A DNA stretch of 16,565 nt from JBEKYD01 sp049509915 (GTDB lineage Bacteria; Acidobacteriota; Terriglobia; Bryobacterales; Bryobacteraceae). A program made the translations under genes and the position numbers. Below the pieces are notes generated by a model. That model worked only from the letters and a program-made list of their open reading frames with translations, did not search any database and was not told the origin of the DNA. This document shows positions 15,021 through 16,565 of this stretch, piece by piece. Location of the stretch: contig JBEKZL010000168.1 in the NCBI GenBank assembly GCA_049509915.1, positions 1-16,565 of the forward strand, written 5' to 3'. Every line of letters starts with the position of its first letter. The stretch's first letter is position 1.

Positions 15021-16085
15021 ATGAACAGAATACGCGTACTGGTGGCGGACGACTCCGCCTTAATGCGGCAAACCTTCAAGCGAATCATCGCGGCGTCGGG
15101 CGACCTCGATTTGGTCGGGCTGGCACGGGATGGCGAGGACGCGATAGCGAAAGCCCGGGAACTGCGGCCCGATGTCGTCTCGATGGACATCAACATGCCG
15201 AAGCTGGACGGCGTCACCGCGTTGCAGATGATCTTGCAGGAGAAGATTTGTCCGGTAGTGATGGTTTCGTCGCTCACCCAGGAGGGCACCGCGACCACCT
15301 TCGAGTGTCTGGAATTGGGAGCCTTCGATTTTGTCGCCAAGCCGGACGGCACGGTTTCGTCCAATATGGGCGCGGTGGCCGAGGAGTTGATTTCCAAACT
15401 CAAAGCCGCCGCCTCTCGCGGCATTGTCGACCGCCTGCAGCGGGGCCGCGAGCGGCGGAAGCCTTGGCGGCCGGAGTCGCGCTCCACGTTTGAAAACGTC
15501 ACCCGAAAAAGGGCCGTAGCCATCGGGATTTCCACCGGGGGCCCGGCAACACTGCAGGAGGTGCTGCCCCTGATTCCGGCCGATTTGCCAGCCAGTATAT
15601 TCCTGGTGCAGCACATGCCGCCGGCCTTCATCGCGGCGTTTGCCAAGCGGCTGGACGAGCACGCCGCTCTGAAGGTCGTGGAAGGCCGTTCGGGTATGCC
15701 GGTCGAGCCCAGCGTCTGCTACGTGGCGCCGGGCGGGATGCACTTGTGCCTGCACCGAAAGATGACCGGCGAGGTGGTGATCCGCACGCCCACCACACCG
15801 GCCACGCTATTCGTGCCCTCGGTGGGCGTCATGATGGATTCGGTTCTGAAAATCTACGGGGCGGATACGATCGGTGTGCTGATGACCGGCATCGGAGACG
15901 ATGGTGCCAATCAGATGGTCGCGATCAAGCAGGCCGGCGGGCACACCATCGCCGAAAGCGAGCAGACCGCGGTGGTTTACGGCATGCCGCGCGAGGCGGT
16001 GGAACGCGGCGGCGCGTCGGTGGTGGCGCCCAGTCAAGAAGTGGCGGCGGAGATCGTAAAAGCGGTTCGGAGGACGACGTCATGA
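15021..16085 (+). CDS. cheB: Chemotaxis response regulator protein-glutamate methylesterase CheB
   Basis: A complete CheB of 354 residues, the usual length. It removes methyl groups from receptor glutamates and deamidates glutamines, giving adaptation. The receiver domain (1-about 125) has acidic residues Asp10 and Asp11 (VADDSA), phospho-acceptor Asp56 (SMDINMPKLDG), Ser83/84 and Lys107 (AKPDG). The methylesterase domain starts near 163 and carries the triad Ser171 (GISTGGP), His198 (VQHMP) and Asp294 (GIGDDGA), all intact. The linker (about 128-160) is basic and Arg-rich. GGAG at 15006-15009 lies 11 bases before ATG 15021. Its target is presumably the tandem receptor two genes upstream; its phosphate donor CheA is not in the window. 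The stop overlaps the next start as ATGA. Confidence 0.97.
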   Translation: MNRIRVLVADDSALMRQTFKRIIAASGDLDLVGLARDGEDAIAKARELRPDVVSMDINMPKLDGVTALQMILQEKICPVVMVSSLTQEGTATTFECLELGAFDFVAKPDGTVSSNMGAVAEELISKLKAAASRGIVDRLQRGRERRKPWRPESRSTFENVTRKRAVAIGISTGGPATLQEVLPLIPADLPASIFLVQHMPPAFIAAFAKRLDEHAALKVVEGRSGMPVEPSVCYVAPGGMHLCLHRKMTGEVVIRTPTTPATLFVPSVGVMMDSVLKIYGADTIGVLMTGIGDDGANQMVAIKQAGGHTIAESEQTAVVYGMPREAVERGGASVVAPSQEVAAEIVKAVRRTTS

Positions 16086-16565
16086 GCCTGAACGAGTACG
16101 TGGAGAAATTGAATGGCGTGGACGAAGCCGACCGCACCTACGCCGCCGAGGATATCGGCTATTCGAACGCGCCGGAAGGCGTGCCGGTTCTGCTGGACCG
16201 ATTGGGCAGGGAGCCCTCGCGGGCGGTTCGAGACGCCATCTTCCAAGCCCTGATCCGGATCGATGCCGACGCGGCCATCGAGGGCTCGATCGTTTTGCTC
16301 GGGAGCGAAGATCCCCAGATGCGCAACCAGGCCGTGGATGTGCTGCGCCGCAAAGACGCGCGCGCGATCCCCTTCCTGGCCGCGGCGATGCGGGACGGCG
16401 ATCGGGACATAAGAAAGCTGGTGCTGGACGTTTTGAACGGCAATCAGGCCGACGGCGTGGGGGAAATCTACGCGGCCGCGCTTTCCGACGCGGACGTCAA
16501 CGTGGCGATCACGGCGGTGGAGAATCTGGGCCGGCTACGGGCGATGGAATTCCGCAACCGGATCG
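16082..16565 (+). CDS. HEAT-repeat protein, N-terminal part (runs off the window)
   Basis: The first 161 residues are visible, then the window ends. The sequence is a series of helical pairs of about 30 residues in the style of HEAT/PBS-lyase repeats: GVPVLLDRLGREPSRAVRDA, QALIRIDADAAIEG, DPQMRNQAVDVLRRKDA, AIPFLAAAMRDGDRDIRKLV, AALSDADVNVAITAVENLG. Such repeats form protein-binding solenoids with no catalysis of their own. ATG 16082 overlaps the cheB stop (ATGA), so the two are very likely translated together, and its partner is probably a chemotaxis protein. I know of no defined function for a HEAT protein at this position, so the role is open. Confidence 0.85.
   Translation, partial: MSLNEYVEKLNGVDEADRTYAAEDIGYSNAPEGVPVLLDRLGREPSRAVRDAIFQALIRIDADAAIEGSIVLLGSEDPQMRNQAVDVLRRKDARAIPFLAAAMRDGDRDIRKLVLDVLNGNQADGVGEIYAAALSDADVNVAITAVENLGRLRAMEFRNRI

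Overview
The window looks like a piece of an Acidobacteriota chromosome, most likely from the Solibacter/Bryobacter group. Three things suggest this: high GC; an exported-type protein ending in the 'Solibacter uncharacterized C-terminal domain' (TIGR03437-like) at the left edge; and several GC-rich, hairpin-forming repeats in the intergenic spaces. The assignment rests on family recognition and repeat style, not on a marker phylogeny. I see no phage genes, transposases, rRNA, tRNA or CRISPR.

Left part (1-3100, + strand): the tail of the TIGR03437-type protein; then the wreck of a four-helix-bundle (S23/IVP-type) gene bracketed by short inverted repeats; then a cstA-family transporter gene that is complete except for one in-frame TAG at codon 84. 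A 65-base hairpin made of a dispersed repeat closes this part, between convergent genes.

Middle (3101-5952, - strand): a tight, overlapping four-gene operon in the order ferredoxin (delta), alpha, beta, gamma. It encodes a 2-oxoacid:ferredoxin oxidoreductase, probably acting on 2-oxoglutarate (same order as Helicobacter/Campylobacter oorDABC). Its upstream region carries a tandem 9-mer, a 123-bp multi-hairpin palindrome and a second copy of the dispersed repeat. Divergent from it is a PLP-dependent ammonia-lyase/racemase (6271-7209). After a repeat-bearing gap comes ligA, the NAD+-dependent DNA ligase (7692-9698).

Right part (10128-16565, + strand): a chemosensory module. A PAS-LuxR regulator is followed by a sigma-28-like promoter, then a soluble chemoreceptor with two signalling hairpins in tandem, a protein with three CheW domains, the methylesterase CheB, and a HEAT-repeat protein that runs off the window. 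CheA and CheR are not in view and would be expected further right. The receptor and the adaptor are the most unusual objects here. The receptor is a 300-residue internal duplication with one canonical and one degenerate tip, and may fold as a one-chain 'pseudo-dimer'. The adaptor has its middle CheW domain split by a helical insert that resembles a CZB (chemoreceptor zinc-binding) domain without its expected zinc ligands.
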